9,308 nucleotides of DNA from Pseudomonadota bacterium. Lineage in GTDB: Bacteria; Pseudomonadota; Gammaproteobacteria; Arenicellales; UBA868. The stretch spans positions 1 to 9,308 of the forward strand of contig JABJIU010000149.1 in assembly GCA_018661145.1 (NCBI GenBank), in the 5' to 3' direction. Shown here one piece after another: positions 1 to 6,572 of this stretch (its first letter is position 1; every line of letters begins with the position of its first letter). The notes under the pieces are model-generated. The model saw nothing but the letters and a program-made list of their open reading frames with translations. It was not told where the DNA came from and searched no databases. Both the position numbers and the translations under genes were made by a program.

Positions 1-23
1 GATAACTCAGCGTACCCATCCAT
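1..23 (-). CDS. 5' end of an unidentified gene, fourth in the mttB-like operon (partial)
   Basis: An ATG (complement of 21-23) opens a frame reading MDGYAEL before the window ends. It is preceded by a clear AGGAGA ribosome binding site with a 7-base spacer and lies 19 bases beyond the stop of the glutathione S-transferase gene. This is normal spacing for the next gene of an operon. A second ATG in another frame (complement of 17-19) is less well placed at 11 bases. Seven codons are too few to name a product; only the existence of a translation start is supported. Confidence 0.55.
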
Positions 24-30
24 CGTCTTC

Positions 31-36
31 TCTCCT
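31..36 (-). promoter_or_regulatory. Ribosome binding site for the gene leaving the left edge
   Basis: The complement reads AGGAGA, within TTAGGAGAG, 7 bases before an ATG. It lies in the 19-base gap between the transferase stop and that ATG, and it is the main evidence that a further gene begins here. Confidence 0.6.
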
Positions 37-42
37 AACCGG

Positions 43-711
43 TCAGTCGTAATGTCCACGAACATAGTCTTTGGGATAGGTCTTGCTGACCCACTCCTGG
101 ATTCTCGGGTGACCATCGACTGCCCGGCACACTCTCGAGATCCTGGGGAAAGCGCTGATGATATCCCTAGGAATCCCGTCTACCCGTTCCGAGGTGAGCC
201 ATCCCATGAGCCGCCAAATCGCAAGATCAGCAAGGCCCAGGTCCCTGCCCAAAATCCAATCAGTCCCACCCACGATGCAATTTTCCAGCATCCGAAGTTT
301 GCGCGGAAGTTCATCTTTGGATAAGGCCTCGCGTTTGACTTTTTTGATCTCGTCATCGTCGCCGCGGCCTGTGGCAAAGACCAACTCCGTAATGTCGGTG
401 GCGAAATCCAGAAACTGATCAATTTGTGCCGCCAGGACATGGTCATTGCGCGGGTACAGGCCTGAAAGTTTTCCGCAAAATCGTGAGATACCGCCGGTCT
501 GTGCGATCGAGACCCCATCCACAAGCAGGCAGGGTAACTGGTGAAAGGGAATTACCGTCCGGTCGTCCAGACGACCCGTATCCCAAGCCCGGGTGAATTC
601 CTCACTTCCAACAACTTTGCTTTCGAAGTCGATTCCGCCCATGAAAAGCGCAATCCTTCCAACCTCGGCGCGCCAGAACGGAAAATCAAAATAGATAAAA
701 GTCAGTTTCAA
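43..711 (-). CDS. Glutathione S-transferase, sigma-like
   Basis: A 222-residue cytosolic glutathione S-transferase, typical in length. The N-terminal thioredoxin-like domain begins MKLTFIYFDFP, with Tyr7 where sigma-class enzymes carry the catalytic tyrosine, followed by RAEVGRIALFMGGI. The glutathione-contacting segment near residues 59-73 reads QLPCLLVDGVSIAQT, with Gln-Thr in place of the usual Gln-Ser. The all-helical C-terminal half contains the conserved LGLADLAIW segment (Asp about residue 162). The start is TTG, chosen because GGAG lies exactly 7 bases upstream and because this gives the family's normal N-terminus. A longer version from a TTG at 736-738 adds nine residues but lacks a good binding site. 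There is no in-frame ATG near the N-terminus. It follows the cupin gene by 39 bases and is probably cotranscribed with mttB-like and cupin. The substrate is unknown; glutathione-dependent handling of a one-carbon or electrophilic by-product of the operon is only a guess. Confidence 0.85.
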   Translation of the reverse strand: MKLTFIYFDFPFWRAEVGRIALFMGGIDFESKVVGSEEFTRAWDTGRLDDRTVIPFHQLPCLLVDGVSIAQTGGISRFCGKLSGLYPRNDHVLAAQIDQFLDFATDITELVFATGRGDDDEIKKVKREALSKDELPRKLRMLENCIVGGTDWILGRDLGLADLAIWRLMGWLTSERVDGIPRDIISAFPRISRVCRAVDGHPRIQEWVSKTYPKDYVRGHYD

Positions 712-718
712 TGCAGTA

Positions 719-722
719 CTCC
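719..722 (-). promoter_or_regulatory. Ribosome binding site deciding the TTG start of the transferase
   Basis: The complement reads TGGAG, then seven bases (TACTGCA), then TTG AAA CTG. This places initiation at 709-711 rather than at the upstream TTG at 736-738. It lies within the 39-base gap after the cupin stop. Confidence 0.6.
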
Positions 723-750
723 AGATAGTGTCAGCCAAACTAGCGAGTCT

Positions 751-1134
751 CTAAACCCACAAGTCACTTTCCGCCGTTAGTCCTCCACCGGTCTCACCCG
801 TATTGACAACACCTGCCGGCTCGATAATCATGACTTGGCATTCCCGCTCAGCAAATGGCCGATGCGCCTCCCCGCGTCTGACAACAGTCATCTCACCCGC
901 GTTGAGTTCGACCACCCGGTCGGTGAACTCTATCGCCATGGAGCCTTCGATTACCAGAAATGTCTCATCCGTATCATTGTGTTCATGCCAAACGAACTCG
1001 CCCTGTAGCCGGACCAGTTTGAACTGGTAGTCGTTCATCTGCGCAATGACCCTGGGAGCCCAGTGGTCAGAGAAGAGGGCAAATTTGGATTTCAGATTGA
1101 TGGCCTCGGTCATGGGGCCCTGAGGTTTTTTCAT
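751..1134 (-). CDS. Small single-domain cupin protein
   Basis: A 127-residue protein consisting of one cupin beta-barrel. Cupin motif 1 is WHEHNDTDETF (His50, His52, Glu57), followed by Gly64. Motif 2 lies around residues 80-93 (G..TVVRRGEAHRP) with His91. These supply the usual three histidines and one glutamate of a mononuclear metal site. No second domain, signal peptide or membrane segment is seen. The start ATG at 1132-1134 has AAGGGAG 9 bases upstream. An in-frame ATG seven codons later is less well supported, and a longer frame starting inside the upstream gene is spurious. The gene begins 31 bases after the mttB-like stop and is probably cotranscribed with it. Cupins of this size include isomerases, dioxygenases and ligand-binding proteins, and the sequence does not say which. 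Its position suggests work on, or sensing of, the methyltransferase's substrate or product. Confidence 0.88.
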   Translation of the reverse strand: MKKPQGPMTEAINLKSKFALFSDHWAPRVIAQMNDYQFKLVRLQGEFVWHEHNDTDETFLVIEGSMAIEFTDRVVELNAGEMTVVRRGEAHRPFAERECQVMIIEPAGVVNTGETGGGLTAESDLWV

Positions 1135-1143
1135 CCTGGTCAA

Positions 1144-1150
1144 CTCCCTT
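1144..1150 (-). promoter_or_regulatory. Ribosome binding site of the cupin gene
   Basis: The complement reads AAGGGAG, 9 bases before ATG 1134-1132 and inside the 31-base gap after the mttB-like stop. It decides the 127-residue start over the longer frame that overlaps the upstream gene. Confidence 0.65.
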
Positions 1151-1165
1151 TGAAAAATCTGTCGC

Positions 1166-2686
1166 TCAGTACCAGGCATCGGGCAGCTGTGCCTTTCTTG
1201 TACTGACGAAAGCTTCGAGTTCCGCCTTGAGTGAAGGGTCAATCGCCGGGGGGTCGTAGTCTTTTAACATCTGATTCCAGCGCTGGTATGCACGCGAGCG
1301 CATGTCATGAGCACCTCCCTCTTCCCAACTCTCGACATTTTCACTGTCACTCAGACGGGGTTCATAGAAGGCATGCTGATAGTGACGCATAGTGTGCGCC
1401 GAGCCGAGAAAATGTCCACCCGGGCCGACTTCCCCATAGGCATCCCGGGCAAAGGCCTCGTCTGAAACATCCAGCCCCTTGTCCAGAACCTTCTGGTATG
1501 CCCCGAGCCGGTCTGCATCCATCACAAGTTTTTCAAAGCCGGTGCACAACCCGCCCTCCAACCATCCCGCGGCATGCAATACGAAATGTGCGCCTGCCAA
1601 CATGGTCGAGTGCATCGAATCGGCGGACTCATAAGCCGCCTGCGCATCTTCAATCTTTGACGCCGTCAGTGAACCTCCACAACGCAGCGGCAGGCCCAAC
1701 CGGCGCGCCAGCTGGCCAATGGCATAGTTCGACATCACCGGTTCCGGCATACCGAAGGTCGGTGCCCCCGACTTGAGTGACATCGAAGAAAGGAAATTTC
1801 CCAGAACAAATGGCGCACCCTTTCGCACCAGTTGTGCGTAGGCACAAACCATCATGGCTTCTGCCAACGCCTGCGCGACGCTCGCCGCGGTCGAAACCGG
1901 CCCCATTGCCCCTGAGAGAATAAACGGCACCACGACAATTCCCTGGCCCCGACCACAGTAGACGCGAACGGCCTCGGTCACGACCTTATCCACCAGTAAA
2001 GGTGAGTTGGTGTTGACGTTGCCCATAATCACGCAGTTTTTGTCCATGCTCTCCCGGCCGAATATGATCTCGGCCATATCGACACTGTCCTGTGCCCGGC
2101 TCATTTCCGTGATGGCGCCAAGGTGGGGTTTGTCAGAAAGGGTCATGTGCGCCAACAGCATATCGAGATGACGTTTGCTGACCGGGACATCACAGGGCTC
2201 ACAGGTCACAAAGCCGCCGTGATGCAGGGCAGGTGACATATAGGTCAGCCTGACGAGATCCTGAAACGACGCGATGTCCCCATAGCGCCGCCCCTTCTCA
2301 AGGTCGCGCACAAACGGGGCCCCGTAAATCGGCGCAAAAACCTGATTCTGGCCCCCGATGATGACCGAGCGCTCAGGATTTCGGGCGAGTTGCGTGAAGC
2401 TGCTGGGTGCCTCACGGCACAGTTCGCGGATCCAATCGGCAGGTGCGCGGACAACGTCATCCTCGATGCGAGCCTCGGGTTGTTCGCGCCACAACGCCAG
2501 CGCCTCTGGGTCATCGCGAAACGCGATACCGACATCCTGAATAATCCAGTCTACCTGTGCTTCGAGGCGGACGACGGATTGCTCATCCAGGGGTTCGAAA
2601 AAGGGTAACTGACGCTTGATCTGCGACTGAATCCGGGCGGTGACCTGCTGTGGCCGATCTCGCGCGATACGCTTTCGTCTAGCCAT
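1166..2686 (-). CDS. MttB-superfamily (trimethylamine methyltransferase-like) protein, non-pyrrolysine
   Basis: A 506-residue cytosolic protein, the normal length for the MttB superfamily. Known members transfer a methyl group from trimethylamine (MttB, pyrrolysine-dependent) or glycine betaine (MtgB, no pyrrolysine) to the cobalt of a small corrinoid protein. Family features seen by eye include the basic N-terminus, the GPVSTAASVAQALAEAMM block around residues 262-279, GAPFVLGNF near 290-298, and CGGSLTASKIEDAQAAYES at 336-354. The reading frame has no internal amber codon, so this is a non-pyrrolysine member and the substrate is more likely betaine-like than trimethylamine. The ATG start has AAAGGAG 7 bases upstream. 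It is the first gene of an operon with the cupin and glutathione S-transferase. No corrinoid-binding protein, corrinoid reactivase or second methyltransferase is in the window, so the methyl acceptor is either encoded elsewhere or different. Family assignment is firm; the exact substrate is not. Confidence 0.92.
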   Translation of the reverse strand: MARRKRIARDRPQQVTARIQSQIKRQLPFFEPLDEQSVVRLEAQVDWIIQDVGIAFRDDPEALALWREQPEARIEDDVVRAPADWIRELCREAPSSFTQLARNPERSVIIGGQNQVFAPIYGAPFVRDLEKGRRYGDIASFQDLVRLTYMSPALHHGGFVTCEPCDVPVSKRHLDMLLAHMTLSDKPHLGAITEMSRAQDSVDMAEIIFGRESMDKNCVIMGNVNTNSPLLVDKVVTEAVRVYCGRGQGIVVVPFILSGAMGPVSTAASVAQALAEAMMVCAYAQLVRKGAPFVLGNFLSSMSLKSGAPTFGMPEPVMSNYAIGQLARRLGLPLRCGGSLTASKIEDAQAAYESADSMHSTMLAGAHFVLHAAGWLEGGLCTGFEKLVMDADRLGAYQKVLDKGLDVSDEAFARDAYGEVGPGGHFLGSAHTMRHYQHAFYEPRLSDSENVESWEEGGAHDMRSRAYQRWNQMLKDYDPPAIDPSLKAELEAFVSTRKAQLPDAWY

Positions 2687-2693
2687 TAGAGAT

Positions 2694-2700
2694 CTCCTTT
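2694..2700 (-). promoter_or_regulatory. Strong ribosome binding site of the mttB-like gene
   Basis: The complement reads AAAGGAG, followed by seven bases and ATG at 2686-2684. It is the best match to a Shine-Dalgarno sequence in the window, which suggests efficient translation of the first gene of this operon. Confidence 0.75.
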
Positions 2701-2928
2701 AGACAATCGGCTTCGCCCACCCATAATTCAACCACGGTGGCAACGATGCGATAAACGGCAACGACCGACCAGCCGCCATAACCGTGCGAGGGGGCTAATT
2801 CTTACATCAAGGCGAAAGCGGGAATCTCAGCGAAACTCCGACCCTTTGCTTACGTCCAAACTGCCGTCACAAGAACCTGGCGCCTGCCGGCTGTTTCACA
2901 CGCTGGATTTCAAGCCGGATCGTCCAGC
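2701..2928 (-). other. Intergenic leader between the cyclase gene and the mttB-like operon
   Basis: This stretch must hold the operon's promoter unless it is read through from the cyclase gene, but no hexamer pair stands out. Two weak inverted repeats are visible. A six-base stem (2887-2892 with 2913-2918, 20-base loop) just after the cyclase stop has no T-run and is a poor terminator candidate. A five-base stem (2717-2721 with 2736-2740) lies about 15 bases upstream of the ribosome binding site. No open reading frame here resembles a protein. Confidence 0.4.
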
Positions 2929-4731
2929 TCACTCGGTCAAACCGGCTATTTTGAGACATTCCTTATATCGCATCAACGCGCCGGGGTAGGTGTCCTCAAG
3001 AAAGCGCTGACTGAGGTTGGGATTGACCTCCAACGCCTGGCTTAAGGCCTTAGCCGCTTGATCGGAATTCTGAAGGGCGGCCTGTACGGCCGCGAGACCC
3101 GAAAATGCCCAGAAACCTGCATTTGGGTAGGTCGCGGCTCTTTCCATCCAACCCAGCGCCTCGTCATCACGATTTAGGTTCAATAGCGTCACGCCTTTCA
3201 TATGCTCAAAAACCCACCGCAGGGGATCTTTCGGACTGAGACGAATCGCTTCATCCATCAGGCCTGAGGCGACTTCAGCGTCTCCACCAGGCGTCATCAT
3301 GTATAAATGAGCAAGCCCATGATAAGCGTGGGCATAACTGGGATTCATCGAGATTGCTTGCTTAAGCTCCGACTCGGCTTTGGCGTGGTTGAAAGAAAAT
3401 GCTTCTGCACGACCCAAGGCATAGTGACAGAAAGGATCTTGGTCGTCCAAAACCACAGACCTACGGGCAGACTCCAGCGCGTGGTCTATATCCTCATCGG
3501 CATTCTCACTCAGATTGGCGCCCACTAAAATCAGGTAGCCCACGGCGAGCCCCGCATGGGCCGACGCAAATTCATCATCAGCAGCGATGGCGCGTTGGTA
3601 CAAAGTGATACCTGACTCAACATTCTCTTTTGAGAACTGGTACATATGCCATTGCGCCTGTTGAAAAAGATCCCAGGCACCTAGATCAGTAGACGACTTC
3701 CGATGTGCCCGCCGGCGCTCGGACCGGGCCAGTTCTGGCTCTATCGTTGCCGCAATAGTCTCGGTAATCTCATCCTGCAACGAGAAAATGTCGTCCAGTT
3801 CCCGATCGTACCGCTCGCTCCAAAGGTTGGCGCCGTCCTGAGCCGCGGACAGTTGGGTTGAGATCCGAACCCGGGCACCTGCCTTGCGGATACTTCCCTC
3901 TAGGACGTAATCGACCTGCAACTCCTCGCCCACCCGGCGTATATCAACCGCCTCTCCCTTGTACACAAAAGTCGAGTTTTTGGAAATCACAGAGAGCCAG
4001 TGGTAACGGGAGATCACAGAGATGATGTCTTCACTGACGCCGTCGGCAAAATACTCCTGCTCGGGGTCTGCGCTCAGGTTGGCAAAAGGCAGGACAGCTA
4101 TCGCCGGCGGCCGGTCATCCTTTAAGGCTTCGGCTGACCCTAGGGTCGCCGTGGAGGTGTCGGCCTCGGAAGCCGAGTCAGGAGATTTTTGGATTTTGGG
4201 AACAGAATCCAGCTCTACTTTGAAGGTCGGCACCGGTGTAACAATGTTTTTCATTGCCTGGCTGCCGGTGTCAACGAACGTTATCTCGAGTTTACGAATT
4301 ACTTCCTCATGAAACTTGCCAGAAAGCGTGATCCCACCGGGATCGGCAAATGCCTCCAAGCGGGCGGCTACGTTGACACCATCACCGTAAAGATTATCAC
4401 CCTCAATAATGACATCACCTAGATTGAGTCCCACCCGAAAAACCATCTGGTCCTCAAGAGGAACAGCTCGATTGCGACTTTCCAAATCCTGCTGAAACCC
4501 GGTTGCCGCGATGAGGGCATCCACTGGACTGCCAAACTCTGCAATGATGGAATCTCCTGCGCCGCCGAACACCCTCCCATGATTACTCTGAATTGCCCTA
4601 TCGGTTATCGTGCGGCAGATCTTCAGGTTTCTTAGAGTTCGGTCCTCGTTCTCACCCATCATCCGACTGAAGTTGACAACATCAGCGGCGAGTATTGCTG
4701 CCAGCTTACGACGAGGACCGGATTCAGTCAT
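2929..4731 (-). CDS. Class III adenylate/guanylate cyclase domain fused to TolB-like and TPR domains
   Basis: A 600-residue protein with three parts. Residues about 8-175 form a class III nucleotide cyclase domain: Asp17 in LAADVVNFSRMMGE and Asp60 in GGAGDSIIAEF match the two metal-binding aspartates, and Asn120 and Arg124 in GDGVNVAARLE match the transition-state residues. An acidic, Ser/Thr-rich linker (about 176-207) follows. Residues about 208-335 resemble the TolB N-terminal-like domain found in this architecture (IAVLPFANLS, QEYFADGVSEDI, YVLEGSIRK, LWSERYDRELDDIF). Residues about 350-595 are helical TPR repeats with typical spacing (for example 434-463, 466-499, 541-570). No membrane segment is seen, so it is probably soluble. 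It likely makes a cyclic nucleotide in response to something sensed by the C-terminal parts. The usual purine-specifying Lys and Asp appear, by hand alignment, to be Gly56 and Asn113. The start gives the family's normal N-terminus but has no clear ribosome binding site. It stands apart from its neighbours, with gaps on both sides. Confidence 0.92.
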   Translation of the reverse strand: MTESGPRRKLAAILAADVVNFSRMMGENEDRTLRNLKICRTITDRAIQSNHGRVFGGAGDSIIAEFGSPVDALIAATGFQQDLESRNRAVPLEDQMVFRVGLNLGDVIIEGDNLYGDGVNVAARLEAFADPGGITLSGKFHEEVIRKLEITFVDTGSQAMKNIVTPVPTFKVELDSVPKIQKSPDSASEADTSTATLGSAEALKDDRPPAIAVLPFANLSADPEQEYFADGVSEDIISVISRYHWLSVISKNSTFVYKGEAVDIRRVGEELQVDYVLEGSIRKAGARVRISTQLSAAQDGANLWSERYDRELDDIFSLQDEITETIAATIEPELARSERRRAHRKSSTDLGAWDLFQQAQWHMYQFSKENVESGITLYQRAIAADDEFASAHAGLAVGYLILVGANLSENADEDIDHALESARRSVVLDDQDPFCHYALGRAEAFSFNHAKAESELKQAISMNPSYAHAYHGLAHLYMMTPGGDAEVASGLMDEAIRLSPKDPLRWVFEHMKGVTLLNLNRDDEALGWMERAATYPNAGFWAFSGLAAVQAALQNSDQAAKALSQALEVNPNLSQRFLEDTYPGALMRYKECLKIAGLTE

Positions 4732-4911
4732 TGATGTAGTCCGAGGGGCAATCTTCCTGCATGATCTTATCCGAATTCCTGCCCGCGGGACATCAGCCAG
4801 ATGATGACGCGGCGCGAATCAGAAAATCCAAAGTAAGTGCTGGAATAGTGCAACACGCTGACTCGACCTGCTACGCCATCGTGACCGTCTTAAGAAAAAC
4901 CGTGGCTTTGA
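4732..4911 (-). other. Intergenic region upstream of the cyclase gene
   Basis: About 180 bases separate the oxygenase stop from the cyclase ATG. A T-run on the minus strand (complement of about 4894-4899) follows the oxygenase gene, but I find no hairpin before it, so a terminator is not supported. No confident promoter, repeat or small gene is seen. An AGGA-containing stretch and an ATG lie upstream of the cyclase start, but that ATG is in a different frame. Confidence 0.35.
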
Positions 4912-5505
4912 TCAGGGCTTAAGAGCGGCAAGCAGGTCCTCCGTAAAGGACCCCATTGGCGGCGTCGCCAGACCTACCACCTTAGCCCGATCATCGATCC
5001 GCCGTAATTGGAGCGCAGCCTCATACCCCGGCAACATCGCAAAAGCTGCTACTTCGTTTTTGTTCATGGGTCCGCCCTGCTTTCGCAGGCTGATCTTAGA
5101 ACCTTCCGAAAGATCGTCCCAGTAACCGGGTTCGGTCGCACAAAGATAACGCTTGGCCGGCACATGCAGGCGCACCGGTTCCGTCACCTCTGGAACAAAG
5201 GCATGCGAGAGCCAGTTGGCACCCACGGTCTCATGTCGAAGATCACGGTTGCGGTTGCGCTCGTCTTGGGCAGCATCCGCCATCAGAAAGTGGCCTATAT
5301 CATGCAATAACGCCGCGGCGACAGCCTCGCTGCTGCCCTGCTCCGAGCGGGCCAGTAACGCACTCTGGACCGCGTGCTCCAACTGGCTGACCTCTTCGTC
5401 GTAGCACCAGTCAGCACCGCGCTCCACCAGAACAGCCAGTATGGCCTCGATAAAAGCGCGGTCATCCACGTAGTCCGATCTTCTTGGTACCGGTGCTTGG
5501 GACAT
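4912..5505 (-). CDS. PhnZ/TmpB-family HD-domain oxygenase (C-P bond cleaving)
   Basis: A 197-residue cytosolic protein of the small HD-domain di-iron oxygenases that cleave alpha-hydroxyphosphonates to a carboxylate plus phosphate. Characterised relatives are PhnZ (2-aminoethylphosphonate route), PhnZ1 (methylphosphonate route) and TmpB (trimethylaminoethylphosphonate route). The metal ligands fit closely: His44 in SQLEH, His68-Asp69 in LLHDIGH, His91 in RHETVGANWL, His114 in LHVPAKRYL, and Asp171 in RRIDDRAK. From memory, PhnZ uses His34, His58-Asp59, His80, His104 and Asp161, an almost constant offset of ten. Tyr35/Glu37 match the substrate-gating Tyr/Glu region, and Lys118, the LSEGSKISL stretch and QGGPM are family hallmarks. 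Conservation in and around the HD motif argues against a nucleotide phosphohydrolase. The ATG follows the phosphodiesterase TGA by one base, so translation is probably coupled. A longer frame (to 5601) runs inside the upstream gene and is spurious. The partner hydroxylase (PhnY/TmpA type) is not in the window. The substrate is unresolved. Confidence 0.88.
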   Translation of the reverse strand: MSQAPVPRRSDYVDDRAFIEAILAVLVERGADWCYDEEVSQLEHAVQSALLARSEQGSSEAVAAALLHDIGHFLMADAAQDERNRNRDLRHETVGANWLSHAFVPEVTEPVRLHVPAKRYLCATEPGYWDDLSEGSKISLRKQGGPMNKNEVAAFAMLPGYEAALQLRRIDDRAKVVGLATPPMGSFTEDLLAALKP

Positions 5506-5506
5506 T

Positions 5507-6334
5507 TCAGGGATGGGGCTTCCTGACCGCCCAGTCCTGCACCGGTGAGCAGGCCATATCGAATTTGGGAGAGTCGTCCATGAAGTCGTGGGTATGAACA
5601 ATCAGCGCGTCATCCCGAAACAGCACTACACAATACGCTGGCGGTTCGAAGTTTCCTTTGAGCGCGGCGTTCGTCAGGTCCAACTGCACCTGATGGTTCA
5701 TGGCCCGCAGGCTGGATATCGGGATGCCGAGCCAGCTGCCCGAAAGAGGCCGATGGATATGGCCGAAAAAGAGATGGCGAATCTGGTCACGGTGAGGCTT
5801 TACCACTTCAGAGAAGGCCCCTTTTTGTACCAGCGAAATCCGATCAAGTGCGGGAATACCAATATCGAATGGCGGATGGTGCATGAAAAGATAAAGATCT
5901 TTTCCTTTAGCGGCCGCGAACTGCTCCTCAAGCCATTGCATCCGCTGCTCGCAGTACCAGCCTTCGTGGTGTCCGGGCTTATTGGTATCCAGATAAATAA
6001 AGCGCCCAACCGGTAAATCCTCAACAGATTGGATAAAGCCGTTTTCGTCACACGGATGATCCCCGAAGCGCTGACGGAAGATGTCGCGGTTATCGTGATT
6101 ACCCACCAACAGCCGCAGCGGAACTTTCAGTTGGTCGAGGTGCTGCTTGAGGTGATCAAAAGCCTCGGGCTCGCCCCAATGTGTCAGATCACCCGTAATG
6201 ACACAACGCTCGGCATCCGGATGATTCCGGTTGATATCAGCGATACAGCGCTCAAGCGCCGTTGCCGGATCGCGGCCGTACAGCGTTTGGCCTGCGGGGA
6301 TAAAGTGGGTGTCGGTGACGTGAATGATTTTCAT
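5507..6334 (-). CDS. GpdQ-like binuclear metallophosphodiesterase
   Basis: A 275-residue calcineurin-type phosphoesterase, close in length and layout to the glycerophosphodiesterase GpdQ and to cAMP phosphodiesterases of the CpdA group. Metal-site motifs occur in order: Asp8/His10 in HVTDTHF, Asp49 in ITGDLTHWGEPE, Asn79-His80 in VGNHDNRD, the His152-His153 pair in FMHHPPF, and His192/His194 in FGHIHRPLSG. No signal peptide is seen, so it should be cytosolic. GpdQ is known to be promiscuous and to accept phosphonate monoesters as well as phosphodiesters. That fits the next gene, one base away, which encodes a phosphonate-cleaving oxygenase. The inferred role is release of a free phosphonate from an ester, or cleavage of a glycerophosphodiester. 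The ATG gives the family's normal N-terminus, though no Shine-Dalgarno sequence is obvious. A role in removing the neighbouring cyclase's product is possible but less favoured, given the tight pairing with the oxygenase. Confidence 0.9.
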   Translation of the reverse strand: MKIIHVTDTHFIPAGQTLYGRDPATALERCIADINRNHPDAERCVITGDLTHWGEPEAFDHLKQHLDQLKVPLRLLVGNHDNRDIFRQRFGDHPCDENGFIQSVEDLPVGRFIYLDTNKPGHHEGWYCEQRMQWLEEQFAAAKGKDLYLFMHHPPFDIGIPALDRISLVQKGAFSEVVKPHRDQIRHLFFGHIHRPLSGSWLGIPISSLRAMNHQVQLDLTNAALKGNFEPPAYCVVLFRDDALIVHTHDFMDDSPKFDMACSPVQDWAVRKPHP

Positions 6335-6572
6335 AGTTCAGGGCGCATCTTTCGATATAACAACAACGGACGGAGTTTGCAGTTAAGAGTGCATCGTTGT
6401 CCATCAAGGAAGTGCGCAGAACGCTACACCCGCAACAACATTTGCAGATACTATGATGATGCGCTCAAGGGAAAGCGGGGCCGTAACTTCATCACGGAAT
6501 AACCTACCGATAATAGCCTTCAGCATTCATAATGATCCCAGACCTTCGGTCAAAGTCACTCTTTCTGTTTTT
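6335..6572. other. Divergent intergenic region between phosphodiesterase and sulfotransferase genes
   Basis: Both genes start outward from this stretch, so it should hold two promoters. A TATATC hexamer on the minus strand (complement of about 6354-6359) and a CATAAT on the plus strand at 6528-6533 are possible -10 elements, but neither has a convincing -35 partner. The frame of the sulfotransferase stays open back to 6453, but the extra 40 residues look unlike protein from that family. No operator palindrome or RNA structure was recognised. Confidence 0.4.

Noticed and set aside
751..753. The cupin's TAG stop read as pyrrolysine.
   Set aside because: The cupin ends at a natural family length, the downstream gene has its own initiation signals, the MttB-like gene has no internal amber codon, and no pyl genes are visible.
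2687..2745. Short hairpin close to the mttB-like ribosome binding site, followed by CTAAAGGAG, loosely recalling a SAM-II/SAM-V riboswitch layout.
   Set aside because: Only a five-base stem is present, and I could not match the conserved loop and pseudoknot pairing of either riboswitch; a covariance-model search would be needed to revive it.
2887..2918. Inverted repeat after the cyclase stop as a terminator.
   Set aside because: It has a six-base stem with a 20-base loop and no T-run.
5506..5601. A longer form of the HD oxygenase starting inside the phosphodiesterase gene.
   Set aside because: The extra 32 residues are an off-frame reading of the phosphodiesterase C-terminus; the ATG one base after that gene's stop gives the normal PhnZ-type length.
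5588..6502. Two plus-strand open frames of 142 and 157 codons opposite the phosphodiesterase gene.
   Set aside because: They lie antisense to a well-supported gene, have no recognisable motifs and look like shadow frames.
6453..6572. A 40-residue N-terminal extension of the sulfotransferase from an upstream ATG.
   Set aside because: It would push the phosphosulfate-binding loop far from the N-terminus, shows no family resemblance, and has no ribosome binding site.
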